From positions 14,507 to 29,301 of the forward strand of contig DIQB01000003.1 in assembly GCA_002427165.1 (NCBI GenBank): 14,795 nucleotides of DNA. The letters run 5' to 3'. This stretch comes from Firmicutes bacterium UBA5473. Its GTDB lineage: Bacteria > Bacillota > DTU084. The notes under the pieces are model-generated. The model saw only the letters and a program-made list of their open reading frames with translations. It was not told where the DNA came from and did no database searches. The position numbers and the translations under genes were made by a program. The number at the start of each line of letters is the position of its first letter. Position 1 is the stretch's first letter. Of the stretch, positions 1-6,438 are shown piece after piece.

Positions 1-888
1 AAGACGAATCTCTCCTCCGTATTAGCTAACGCGAAGTCTGTCGGGATTGAGCGTGTCAAGATGGTTCTTGATGGGGGTTTTTGGAGTAAAGAATGTCTAA
101 CGAATCTTCAAGGCTTTTGTGATGCATTTACTATGGGAATGCCGCTTTACTTAAAGGAGTCAGAGAGGATACTCGCCGCTCATGGAACTAATATTGAGAA
201 ATACGAAAATGAATTGAGTTGCCATCATATCTATTGCGTACCTGTAAACACTGCAATATATGGCATCCCTGGTAGGGTCTTGATTTACTATGATCCGTAC
301 AATCATCTCAACCAGTGTAATGAAATTTCAAACCGTATCAACAGACTAAAGGCTGAACTGGCGGCTTTGGTGCGTTATCCAAAGAAAAAACTGAGCCGTT
401 ATACGCCCTATTTTGTACTTACAAAGCATGAGCAAGACAGCGGGTTTGACTATGCCGTCGATACAGACAAAGTCGAAAAAATGAGAGAAAGAAAAGGATA
501 CTTCCTGATTTTTTCGACTGACATGGAATCCACTCCATCGGATACGTTAGATAATTATCGCGCTAAGGATGCTGATGAGAAGCTATTCGCTCAAATTAAA
601 GTTGACATGGAGGGCGACCGCATTCGAACACATAAAGAAGAGACAACCGATGGCAAAGCATTTGTGATATTCATTGCATGTGTAATACGCTCCTATTTAT
701 TGAACAGACTCTCTAACTACCTGGCAGATAATTCAACGTCTATGAAGAAGGTGTTTAGCCAATTGTCAAATATCACCATCCTTTTAGGGAATGATGGATA
801 TCGCTTCACAAAGGCTCTGACCAAAAAACAAAAACAGATTCTTTCAGCGTTTAACGCAGTTGATGACATCAAGGATAGTATTAAGTAA
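1..888 (+). CDS. IS4/IS1634-type DDE transposase, C-terminal part (5' end outside window)
   Basis: The reading frame is open from base 1 with no stop, so the start lies outside the window and the visible part is 295 residues. An ATG at 61 exists, but the conserved sequence already runs upstream of it, so I treat it as internal. Visible residue 24 (in VLDGGFWS) fits the second catalytic Asp of a DDE transposase. The IS4-superfamily signature Y(2)R(3)E(6)K is present with exact spacing and R replaced by K: Y186, K189, E193, K200. It is followed by a region of the IRTHKEET..GK.F..FIA type, typical of large IS4/IS1634 transposases. It would cut and paste its own element. No frameshift is seen in the visible part. 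The first catalytic Asp and the left inverted repeat are not visible, so activity and exact family are undecided. Confidence 0.8.
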   Translation, partial: KTNLSSVLANAKSVGIERVKMVLDGGFWSKECLTNLQGFCDAFTMGMPLYLKESERILAAHGTNIEKYENELSCHHIYCVPVNTAIYGIPGRVLIYYDPYNHLNQCNEISNRINRLKAELAALVRYPKKKLSRYTPYFVLTKHEQDSGFDYAVDTDKVEKMRERKGYFLIFSTDMESTPSDTLDNYRAKDADEKLFAQIKVDMEGDRIRTHKEETTDGKAFVIFIACVIRSYLLNRLSNYLADNSTSMKKVFSQLSNITILLGNDGYRFTKALTKKQKQILSAFNAVDDIKDSIK

Positions 889-929
889 ATCGTGTCTACG
901 CTAAAATCTTGGGGAATTTAGGGTAAAAA

Positions 930-957
930 TTGACAAAGATGTTTTCTGTGCTATACT
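930..957 (+). promoter_or_regulatory. Sigma-A-type promoter of the thiamine operon
   Basis: A perfect -35 TTGACA (930-935), a 16-bp spacer and TATACT (952-957) predict a transcript start near 963-965. That is about 100 bases upstream of the TPP aptamer and 41 bases after the transposase stop. It closely resembles the promoter at 5485-5512. Whether it belongs to the host or to the right end of the insertion sequence cannot be told because the element's boundary is not visible. Confidence 0.75.
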
Positions 958-964
958 CAAACGT

Positions 965-1041
965 AAAGTGAATCGGTGGAACCGCAAACAAATTTACTTT
1001 TGTAATTTAAGACAGGGTTTGCGTTGAACGCAAAGACTGTT
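965..1041 (+). other. Structured 5' leader upstream of the TPP riboswitch (two hairpins)
   Basis: Hairpin one pairs 965-973 with 992-1000 (9 bp including one G-U) and encloses a small CGGT/ACCG hairpin at 974-984. Hairpin two pairs TTTGCG (1018-1023) with CGCAAA (1029-1034) around a TTGAA loop, with an outer stem 1011-1015/1037-1041. CGCAAAC at 983-989 is also fully complementary to GTTTGCG at 1017-1023, so hairpin two and this long-range pairing exclude one another. There is no T-run, so it is not a terminator. The GGTGGAACCGC string resembles a T-box motif, but there is no room for T-box Stem I. Function unknown; it may only protect the transcript end. Confidence 0.4.
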
Positions 1042-1064
1042 TCTAACAAAACTTAATATTTAAT

Positions 1065-1168
1065 CCACTAGGGGTGCTTTTAGAGCTGAGAAAGAAACCA
1101 TGAGTTTCTTACCCTTGGAACCTGTTTCGCCTTTGGGCGGTCTGGATAATACCAGCGTAGGGAAGTGG
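1065..1168 (+). promoter_or_regulatory. TPP riboswitch aptamer (THI element)
   Basis: The aptamer senses thiamine pyrophosphate and controls the thi operon. P1 pairs CCACT (1065-1069) with AGTGG (1164-1168). P2 pairs GGGT (1072-1075) with ACCC (1111-1114). The hallmark CTGAGA is at 1086-1091. P4 is CCT (1121-1123) with AGG (1159-1161). P5 is CTGG (1142-1145) with CCAG (1152-1155), closed by ATAATA and followed by CGTAGGGAA. P3 is very short (GCT/AGC around 1076-1086). Two extra stem-loops are present: AAGAAAC/GTTTCTT (1092-1110), at a position I believe is commonly variable in this family, and CGCC/GGCG (1128-1139) between P4 and P5, where the common form has only about two bases. Identification is secure; the second insertion is unusual. 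Confidence 0.95.
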
Positions 1169-1198
1169 AGCAAACCTCAAATAGAGGGTATTGCTTCC
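1161..1198 (+). promoter_or_regulatory. Predicted antiterminator of the TPP riboswitch
   Basis: GGAAG (1161-1165) plus GCAA (1170-1173) can pair with TTGC (1191-1194) and TTCC (1195-1198), enclosing a CCTC/GAGG hairpin (1175-1187). This uses the 3' strand of aptamer helix P1 on one side and the 5' strand of the downstream terminator on the other. TPP binding, which stabilises P1, should therefore break the antiterminator and allow termination. A second weak option is GAGCAA (1168-1173) with TTGCTC (1199-1204). Inferred by hand pairing. Confidence 0.55.
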
Positions 1199-1222
1199 TT
1201 GCTCTGCAGGGAAGCTTTTTTT
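1193..1222 (+). terminator. Riboswitch-controlled intrinsic terminator before thiW
   Basis: A 10-bp stem pairs 1193-1202 with 1206-1215 (one G-U) around a TCT loop and is followed directly by seven T (1216-1222). It ends 28 bases before the thiW start, so it acts as the expression platform: high TPP gives an early stop, low TPP gives full-length thi mRNA. Confidence 0.9.
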
Positions 1223-1250
1223 ATATCCAAAAAAATAAAGGAGTGGAATT

Positions 1251-1769
1251 ATGTTAAACAAGAAAATTGTCAAGTTGGACCGAATAAGAAGCCTTGTCCT
1301 AATGGGGTTATTTGTGGGCTTGGGGACCATTACCTCCCATCTGTTTTGGTTTCCTGCAGGTGTGGCCCGGGCGTTTCCTGTTCAGCACGCCATTAACGTC
1401 TTGGCCGGGATCATATTGGGCCTAGCCCCTGCAGTGTTGGTTGCCTTTACTATAGGTTTATTGAGGAATATTTTAGGTTTGGGCACCATCTTAGCCTTCC
1501 CAGGCGGGATGATTGGGGCATTTTTGGCAGGCTGGCTCTATCAGCGCACAGGCGATGATGTTGTGGCTCTTTTTGGGGAAGTGCTAGGTACAGGATTGAT
1601 TGGCAGTTTAGTGTCTGTTCCCATAGCCAATTTACTCCTGGGAAAAAGTGCAACAGCTTTTTTCTTTATCATACCATTTACCATAAGTTCATTTGCTGGC
1701 TCCATAATCGCGTATTTATTGCTAAAAACATTGCGTTATTATTTCACTTTGCCTGGGAAGAGGCTATGA
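1251..1769 (+). CDS. thiW: ThiW, predicted thiazole-precursor ECF transporter S component
   Basis: This is a 172-residue, strongly hydrophobic protein with about five to six membrane segments, the size and pattern of an ECF S component. The ThiW family is recognised from the N-terminal pattern LVLMGLFVGLGTITSHLFWF, the FPVQHAINVLAGIILGL region and the conserved stretch LRNILGLGTILAFPGGMIGA. ThiW proteins are predicted to bring hydroxyethylthiazole or a related thiazole into the cell. They need a shared ECF energising module (EcfA, EcfA', EcfT), which is not in this window. The ATG at 1251 has AAAGGAG (1237-1243) seven bases upstream. It is the first gene after the riboswitch and its stop overlaps the thiD start by ATGA. 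Pairing with ThiM kinase next door supports thiazole as the substrate, but transport itself is inferred. Confidence 0.88.
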   Translation: MLNKKIVKLDRIRSLVLMGLFVGLGTITSHLFWFPAGVARAFPVQHAINVLAGIILGLAPAVLVAFTIGLLRNILGLGTILAFPGGMIGAFLAGWLYQRTGDDVVALFGEVLGTGLIGSLVSVPIANLLLGKSATAFFFIIPFTISSFAGSIIAYLLLKTLRYYFTLPGKRL

Positions 1770-2566
1770 AGAAAGCTTTAACCATTGCTGGATCTGATAG
1801 TAGTGGTGGTGCAGGAATTCAGGCGGATCTAAAAACTTTCAGTGCCCTTGGCGTATATGGAATGTCCGCTATCACCGCTGTTACCGCTCAAAATACCTTG
1901 GGAGTTTTTGGAGCTGAGGAAGTAGCTTTGCCTTTGATTGCCTCTCAAATTGATGCGATAGCAACGGATATCGGGGCCGACGCAGTAAAGACGGGAATGC
2001 TCTGTAGTGCTGTTGTGATCGAGGTCGTGGCCCAAAAGGTTCGAGAATATAAGTTAGCTCCACTGGTAATTGACCCGGTGATGATCTCAAAAAGTGGATA
2101 TGCACTGTTAGCACCAGAGGCTGTGGCTTTTCTTAAGGAAAAGCTGATTCCCCTGGCGACTCTAGTCACCCCCAACATACCAGAAGCTGAGGTTTTGAGT
2201 GGTATGCAAATCCGCACAGAAAGCGAAATGCGAGTGGCAGCAAAACAGTTGTGTAGCCTGGGTTGCGAGGCAGTGCTAATTAAGGGGGGACACTTGCCAG
2301 GTGATGCGATGGATGTCCTCTATGATGGCGGCTCATACTACATATTCTCAAAAGAGCGCATTGCTCAAAAACATACCCATGGAACAGGTTGTACTCTTTC
2401 CGCTGCCATAACGAGTCTTCTGGCCAGGCAGAGAACACTAGTTGAGACGGTAGGAGAGGCGAAAGACTATCTAGCGGTGGCTATAGCCAGAGGTCTAGCT
2501 ATGGGTGGGGGAATTGGACCGGTAGATCACTTTCATACTTTTTTTAAGGAAAAAGGAAATGACTGA
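1766..2566 (+). CDS. thiD: ThiD, hydroxymethylpyrimidine/phosphomethylpyrimidine kinase
   Basis: A 266-residue cytosolic kinase of the ribokinase fold, normal length for ThiD. It phosphorylates 4-amino-5-hydroxymethyl-2-methylpyrimidine (HMP) and then HMP-P to HMP-PP. The N-terminal substrate and glycine-rich motif AGSDSSGGAGIQADLKTF is at about residues 7-24. VIDPVMISKSGYALL follows in the middle, then TPNIPEAEVL, and the anion-hole motif HGTGC at residues 205-209, with C209 taking the usual reactive Cys place. The start codon overlaps the thiW stop (ATGA, 1766-1769) and GGGAAGAGG lies just upstream, indicating translational coupling. The last eight bases overlap thiM. It takes ThiC's product (HMP-P) and also allows salvage of free HMP. 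A pyridoxal-kinase-like role is possible for some ThiD paralogues, but the operon argues for thiamine. Confidence 0.96.
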   Translation: MKKALTIAGSDSSGGAGIQADLKTFSALGVYGMSAITAVTAQNTLGVFGAEEVALPLIASQIDAIATDIGADAVKTGMLCSAVVIEVVAQKVREYKLAPLVIDPVMISKSGYALLAPEAVAFLKEKLIPLATLVTPNIPEAEVLSGMQIRTESEMRVAAKQLCSLGCEAVLIKGGHLPGDAMDVLYDGGSYYIFSKERIAQKHTHGTGCTLSAAITSLLARQRTLVETVGEAKDYLAVAIARGLAMGGGIGPVDHFHTFFKEKGND

Positions 2567-3374
2567 ATACAAGCAGGAAATAGAGTCGCGGAAAGACGCC
2601 ATCCACGCAAAGAAACCCCTGCTTCACCATATCTCAAATTATGTAACCTTGAGCGACTGCGCCAATATTACCATCGCAGCAGGTGGGGTGCCGATTATGG
2701 GTGATGCCCTCGACGAGGTGGAAGAGATCGCACGTAGCGCCCATGCCCTTGTGCTAAATTTGGGTACTCCCAACAAGCAGAGGGTTCGAGCTATGATCAA
2801 GGCTGGCAAAACTGCACGAGCTTTGGAAAAACCCATTATTTTTGATCCAGTAGGTGTTGGTGTAAGCACTGCCCGGATGAGGTGGGCGGAGAAGATTTTC
2901 ACGGAAGTGGAACCGACTATCATCAAGGGTAATAATGGTGAGCTTGCAGCTTTAGCCAATCTTGCAGGCTTCCATTGCGGTGTGGATTCCCTTCCAGGCT
3001 ACCAGCTGCCCTTGGAAAAGCTCAAGGAGCTGCAGAAGATACTAAATGCTGTTGTGGTAGCAACAGGAGCTATTGACCGTGTGATTGCCAAGGGAGAGTG
3101 TATTTCCGTATTGCACGGTGATCTATATTCAACTCGGATTACTGGAGCTGGCTGCATGTTAAACAGCGTGATCGCTCTTTTTGCAGCTGTAGGTGACGCA
3201 CCAGGGGCTGCCGTGTGTGGGCTTGCAGTATTCGGTAAGGCAGCAGAGGATGCAGCATCAAAAACGGAAGGGCCATTTCAGCCTGGCACCTACAAAGCAC
3301 GCTTTTTCGATGAGATGGCACTGAAGATGCATACAAGAGCTACTGGAGAGTGGAAAATCCAGATTCTGGAATGA
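2559..3374 (+). CDS. thiM: ThiM, hydroxyethylthiazole kinase
   Basis: A 271-residue ribokinase-fold enzyme that phosphorylates 4-methyl-5-(2-hydroxyethyl)thiazole to THZ-P, the salvage route to the thiazole half of thiamine. Family motifs in order are: HHISNYVTLSDCANITIAAGGVPIMG in modified form near residues 24-49, DEVEEI, FDPVGVGVSTARM, GNNGELAAL, ATGAIDRV and the active-site ITGAGCML, where Ala replaces the more usual Thr of TGTGC but the Cys is kept. Translation is probably coupled to thiD (8-base overlap); AAGGA at 2546-2550 gives eight-base spacing to ATG 2559. With ThiW in the same operon and no thiazole synthase genes in view, this enzyme is probably the main local entry point for thiazole. 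Confidence 0.95.
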   Translation: MTEYKQEIESRKDAIHAKKPLLHHISNYVTLSDCANITIAAGGVPIMGDALDEVEEIARSAHALVLNLGTPNKQRVRAMIKAGKTARALEKPIIFDPVGVGVSTARMRWAEKIFTEVEPTIIKGNNGELAALANLAGFHCGVDSLPGYQLPLEKLKELQKILNAVVVATGAIDRVIAKGECISVLHGDLYSTRITGAGCMLNSVIALFAAVGDAPGAAVCGLAVFGKAAEDAASKTEGPFQPGTYKARFFDEMALKMHTRATGEWKIQILE

Positions 3375-3384
3375 GGAGGACATG

Positions 3385-4023
3385 ATGAAAAAAAGGTTAG
3401 AGCTCACTGGTATCTATGGCATTTTAGACGAAGAATTCTCCTGTGAACGCTCGAATCTCGAGATAGCGTCAGCAATGCTTGCAGAGGGAGTACGAATTAT
3501 TCAGTATCGGGAGAAGTCGAAACCCGCACGTTATAAGTATCAGCAGTGTTTGCTCCTCAGGGAGCTTACCCGCCAAGCCCAGGCAACTTTTATGATCAAT
3601 GATGATGTTGCCCTGGCGCAGCTAGTGGATGCAGATGGGGTTCATCTAGGTCAGGATGACCTACCTATGGCGCAAGTCAGGGAGCTATTAGGTCCGGAGA
3701 AGTTCATTGGAGTCTCAACTCACTCGCCCAGACAAGCTAAAGAAGCAGTAGCAGGTGGTGCAGATTACATAGGAGTGGGACCGATTTTTCATACCACCAC
3801 TAAAGATGCAGGGGCTCCTGTTGGCTTGGAGTATCTGGAATATGTGGCCACAAAGCTCGCTATTCCCTTTGTAGCTATCGGTGGGATAACTGAGGATAAT
3901 CTCAAGCAGGTAGTGGCCTCGGGGGCTGGGTGTGCTTGTTTAATAAGCGATCTACTTGGTGCTGATAATATGCAAGCAAAGCTAAGAACACTTCAAACTC
4001 AAATGAAGAAAATTGGAGGTTAA
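3385..4023 (+). CDS. thiE: ThiE, thiamine-phosphate synthase
   Basis: A 212-residue TIM-barrel enzyme joining HMP-PP and THZ-P to give thiamine phosphate and PPi. Motifs: QYREK (residues 40-44), MINDDVALA (70-78; D73 is the expected Mg ligand), DGVHLGQDD (84-92; D92 the second ligand), GVSTHS, and DYIGVGPIFHTTTKDAG before a C-terminal AIGGIT phosphate loop. Length is normal for single-domain ThiE. Two ATGs are adjacent, at 3382 and 3385. The GAGGAGGA at 3373-3380 gives only two bases of spacing to the first and five to the second, so I place the start at 3385. The ribosome binding site overlaps the thiM stop codon (3372-3374). It closes the pathway begun by ThiC/ThiD and ThiW/ThiM. Confidence 0.95.
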   Translation: MKKRLELTGIYGILDEEFSCERSNLEIASAMLAEGVRIIQYREKSKPARYKYQQCLLLRELTRQAQATFMINDDVALAQLVDADGVHLGQDDLPMAQVRELLGPEKFIGVSTHSPRQAKEAVAGGADYIGVGPIFHTTTKDAGAPVGLEYLEYVATKLAIPFVAIGGITEDNLKQVVASGAGCACLISDLLGADNMQAKLRTLQTQMKKIGG

Positions 4024-4027
4024 GTTG

Positions 4028-5332
4028 ATGCAATATACAACTCAGATGGATGCGGCGAAAAAGGGGATCATCACGCAGCAGATGGCTACAGTGGCCAAAA
4101 AAGAGGGTCTCTCTGAGAGAGAGTTGATGGAACTAGTGGCAAAAGGTCAGGTGGCAATTCCTGCGAATATAAACCATCTAAATTTGAGTCCTGAGGGGGT
4201 AGGCAAGGGACTGAGCACTAAGATCAATGTTAATCTTGGTATCTCCAAGGATTGCTGCAATATCGATCTAGAACTGGAGAAGGTAAAGAAAGCTTTAGAC
4301 TTGAAAGCAGATGCGATTATGGATCTCAGCTCGTATGGGAAAACCAAAGAGTTCAGGGAAAAACTTGTCCAGCTGTCACCTGCCATGATCGGTACTGTAC
4401 CCATTTATGATGCAGTGGGTTTCTACGAGAAGGAACTACAGGAGATTTCTGAGAAGGAATTTTTAGATGTAGTTGAAGAGCATGCTCGCTGTGGCGTGGA
4501 TTTTGTAACAATCCACGCGGGGTTAACCCGAAGCACTATTGAGCGGATCAAGAAGACATCTCGGCTCACCAGTATTGTCTCTCGCGGTGGCTCTCTCCTT
4601 TATGCATGGATGGAATTGAATAATAAAGAAAATCCTTTTTATCAAAACTTTGATCAGCTCCTGGATATCTGTGAGCGTTATGATGTAACTCTGAGCCTGG
4701 GAGATGCTTGTCGCCCAGGGAGCATTCATGATGCAACAGATGCTGCCCAGGTGGAGGAGCTAATTGTGCTGGGGGAGTTAACAAAACGCGCGTGGGCAAG
4801 AAACGTTCAGGTGATAATTGAAGGACCTGGACATATGGCCCTAAATGAGATCGCCTCTAATATGACTTTAGCAAAACGGTTGTGTTATGGGGCTCCGTTC
4901 TATGTATTAGGTCCGATTGTGACTGATGTGGCACCTGGATACGATCATATCACCAGCGCCATCGGAGGTGCGATTGCAGCTGCCAACGGTGCCGATTTTC
5001 TCTGTTATGTAACTCCAGCCGAGCATCTGAGACTACCAACCCTCGAGGATATGAAGGAAGGAATTATCGCTGCCAGGATTGCGGCCCATGCAGCAGACAT
5101 AGCCAAAGGGATCTGCAAGGCCCGGGATTGGGACAATAAGGTGAGCAAGGCACGGGCTGATTTGGATTGGGAGAAATTATTTGAAATGGCGATGGATCCG
5201 GAAAAAGCGCGTCGTTATCGGCTAGAGTCCACTCCACTCCACGAGGATTCCTGTACTATGTGTGGCAAGATGTGCTCCATGCGCAACATGAAAAAGCTTA
5301 AAGAAGGTAAGGTAGTTAGTTTAATAGATTAG
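4028..5332 (+). CDS. thiC: ThiC, phosphomethylpyrimidine synthase (radical SAM)
   Basis: A 434-residue radical-SAM enzyme converting aminoimidazole ribotide to HMP-P. It is the short form that lacks the long N-terminal extension of the proteobacterial and plant enzymes. Recognised segments: the N-terminal YTTQMDAAKKGIIT, NLGISKDCCNIDLE, MDLSSYGKT, VDFVTIHAGLTR, SRGGS, SLGDACRPGSI, EGPGHM, YVLGPIVTDVAPGYDHI and YVTPAEHL. The C-terminal iron-sulfur motif CTMCGKMC uses C409, C412 and C416 (CX2CX3C). GGAGG (4015-4019) is eight bases from ATG 4028; a longer frame from TTG 4013 would put the start inside that site. It follows thiE after four bases. The related 5-hydroxybenzimidazole synthase (BzaA/B/F, cobalamin lower ligand) is the main alternative, but the TPP riboswitch and thi neighbours favour ThiC. 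Confidence 0.93.
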   Translation: MQYTTQMDAAKKGIITQQMATVAKKEGLSERELMELVAKGQVAIPANINHLNLSPEGVGKGLSTKINVNLGISKDCCNIDLELEKVKKALDLKADAIMDLSSYGKTKEFREKLVQLSPAMIGTVPIYDAVGFYEKELQEISEKEFLDVVEEHARCGVDFVTIHAGLTRSTIERIKKTSRLTSIVSRGGSLLYAWMELNNKENPFYQNFDQLLDICERYDVTLSLGDACRPGSIHDATDAAQVEELIVLGELTKRAWARNVQVIIEGPGHMALNEIASNMTLAKRLCYGAPFYVLGPIVTDVAPGYDHITSAIGGAIAAANGADFLCYVTPAEHLRLPTLEDMKEGIIAARIAAHAADIAKGICKARDWDNKVSKARADLDWEKLFEMAMDPEKARRYRLESTPLHEDSCTMCGKMCSMRNMKKLKEGKVVSLID

Positions 5333-5383
5333 GGTTGAGAACTGAAAATTCCATAGCAACCAGCACCAGCAAGCGGGAGTCTC

Positions 5384-5404
5384 AAGTTTATTTTAGATAA
5401 ACTT
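5384..5404 (+). other. AT-rich hairpin between thiC and its terminator
   Basis: AAGTTTAT (5384-5391) and ATAAACTT (5397-5404) form a perfect 8-bp stem around a TTTAG loop. No T-run follows. It may be a 3' stability element just before the terminator. Nothing else is recognised in 5333-5429. Confidence 0.35.
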
Positions 5405-5429
5405 TAATGTAAAACAGATTATCGTATAT

Positions 5430-5462
5430 AAAAAAGTCGTGAACTATACTCGCGACTTTTTT
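5430..5462. terminator. Intrinsic terminator of the thi operon
   Basis: The stem runs from the A tract through GTCGTG (5436-5441) to CGCGAC (5451-5456) and the T tract 5457-5462, about 12 bp with one G-U and a nine-base loop. A and T tracts flank both sides, so it could work in both directions, but only thi transcripts reach it here. Confidence 0.85.
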
Positions 5463-5484
5463 ATGTTATCACCTGTTGGGGCCA

Positions 5485-5512
5485 TTGACAAACAAAATTA
5501 ATGTGTTATACT
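5485..5512 (+). promoter_or_regulatory. Promoter of the rpiR-PHP-permease unit
   Basis: TTGACA (5485-5490), a 16-bp spacer and TATACT (5507-5512) predict a start near 5519. The TGTG-TATACTCAA block matches the thi promoter base for base at the shared positions. A perfect 10-bp palindrome, TCAAGCTTGA (5512-5521), overlaps the -10 edge and the predicted start and could be an operator for the RpiR protein encoded next; this part is conjecture. Confidence 0.75.
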
Positions 5513-5566
5513 CAAGCTTGAAGAAAAATAATGAGCATTACACAATAGAGAGGGGGGACTCAGCAG

Positions 5567-6421
5567 ATGGAGCAAAATGTTTTAGTTAAAATCAAGAAAG
5601 AACTTCTCTCCATGTCGGAGGTTGAAAAGAGGATCGCCACTTACATCCTTGACAACCCCCAAAAAACTGTCAATCTCACTATGCGAGTTTTGGCTAATGA
5701 TACAGGTGTCTCAGAGGGGAGTATTATCAACTTTGCCAATCGCATGGGGTTCGATGGTTATACAAAACTGAAGATCAATATTGCCCAGGGATTAAGCGGC
5801 CATAATAGCATGATTTTCGATAATGTAGGCCAGGGGGATACACCAAAAGATGCCATGAAGAAAATGATCGACAATGCCATCTCTTCCTTCCAATCAACCT
5901 ATGAGATCAATGAAAGTCGGGAATTTGCAGACGCTGTGAGTTTGATTCTCAATGCTAAGAAACGAATAGAGCTTTATGGTGTTGCCAGCTCTTCCATGGT
6001 TGCACAAGATGCTGCCTATCGCTTGATGAAGATAGGTATCAGTGCAGTTGCTGTGACCGATGCACTTATTTGCCCTGTCTCAGCTGCGATGCTAGATGAG
6101 GATTGCCTTGCCATCGCCATCTCCTATACAGGGCGGACAGCCGATATTGTAAAGGCGATCAAAATTGCCAAAAAACAAAAGGCCAAGACTCTTTGCGTTA
6201 CCAGCTATGCAGAAAGTCCACTTTCATCTTTATGCGATCTGAGTCTTATCGTTGCCTCTAAAGAAGCTGAAATTGAAAATGAAGCCACCGCCGCCAGACT
6301 AACCCAACTGTTGCTCTTAGATAGCATCTGTGCATTCATCAGTTTCCAAAGAAGAGACTTTACCTTAGAAAAACGCTTTTTGATTGGCGATCTAATGGAC
6401 GATCACTACAGAGAGTATTGA
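5567..6421 (+). CDS. MurR/RpiR-family transcriptional regulator (HTH plus SIS)
   Basis: A 284-residue two-domain regulator. Residues 1-77 form the RpiR helix-turn-helix domain (recognition region about 37-62, LTMRVLANDTGVSEGSIINF, then RMGFDGYTKLK). Residues about 130-255 form a SIS sugar-phosphate-binding domain: IELYGVASSS (134-143), DAAYRLMKIG, and SYTGRT at 186-191 where the phosphate of the ligand is normally held. Such proteins sense a phosphosugar and control the adjacent catabolic genes. AGGGGGG (5551-5557) precedes ATG 5567 by nine bases. It heads an operon with a PHP hydrolase 17 bases downstream and an organophosphate permease, so the ligand is probably the imported compound or its product. 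Specific ligand unknown. Confidence 0.9.
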   Translation: MEQNVLVKIKKELLSMSEVEKRIATYILDNPQKTVNLTMRVLANDTGVSEGSIINFANRMGFDGYTKLKINIAQGLSGHNSMIFDNVGQGDTPKDAMKKMIDNAISSFQSTYEINESREFADAVSLILNAKKRIELYGVASSSMVAQDAAYRLMKIGISAVAVTDALICPVSAAMLDEDCLAIAISYTGRTADIVKAIKIAKKQKAKTLCVTSYAESPLSSLCDLSLIVASKEAEIENEATAARLTQLLLLDSICAFISFQRRDFTLEKRFLIGDLMDDHYREY

Positions 6422-6438
6422 AAGAGGGGAAGGTCAGC

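Noticed and set aside
971..988. Possible T-box riboswitch (GGTGGAACCGC) before the thi operon
   Set aside because: The promoter leaves only about ten bases before the motif, with no Stem I or specifier loop and no terminator with a T-run after it. Kept only as an odd string in the leader.
1100..1396. 98-codon plus-strand reading frame
   Set aside because: It lies across the TPP aptamer, terminator and the thiW 5' end in another frame, has no ribosome binding site and gives a low-complexity Cys/Gly-rich product.
4013..4027. Extended thiC start at TTG 4013
   Set aside because: The start would fall in the GGAGG site itself and overlap thiE; ATG 4028 has proper spacing and matches the usual ThiC N-terminus.
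4028..5332. 5-hydroxybenzimidazole synthase (BzaF) instead of ThiC
   Set aside because: The TPP riboswitch and neighbouring thiD, thiM, thiE and thiW all point to thiamine, and no cobalamin genes are nearby.
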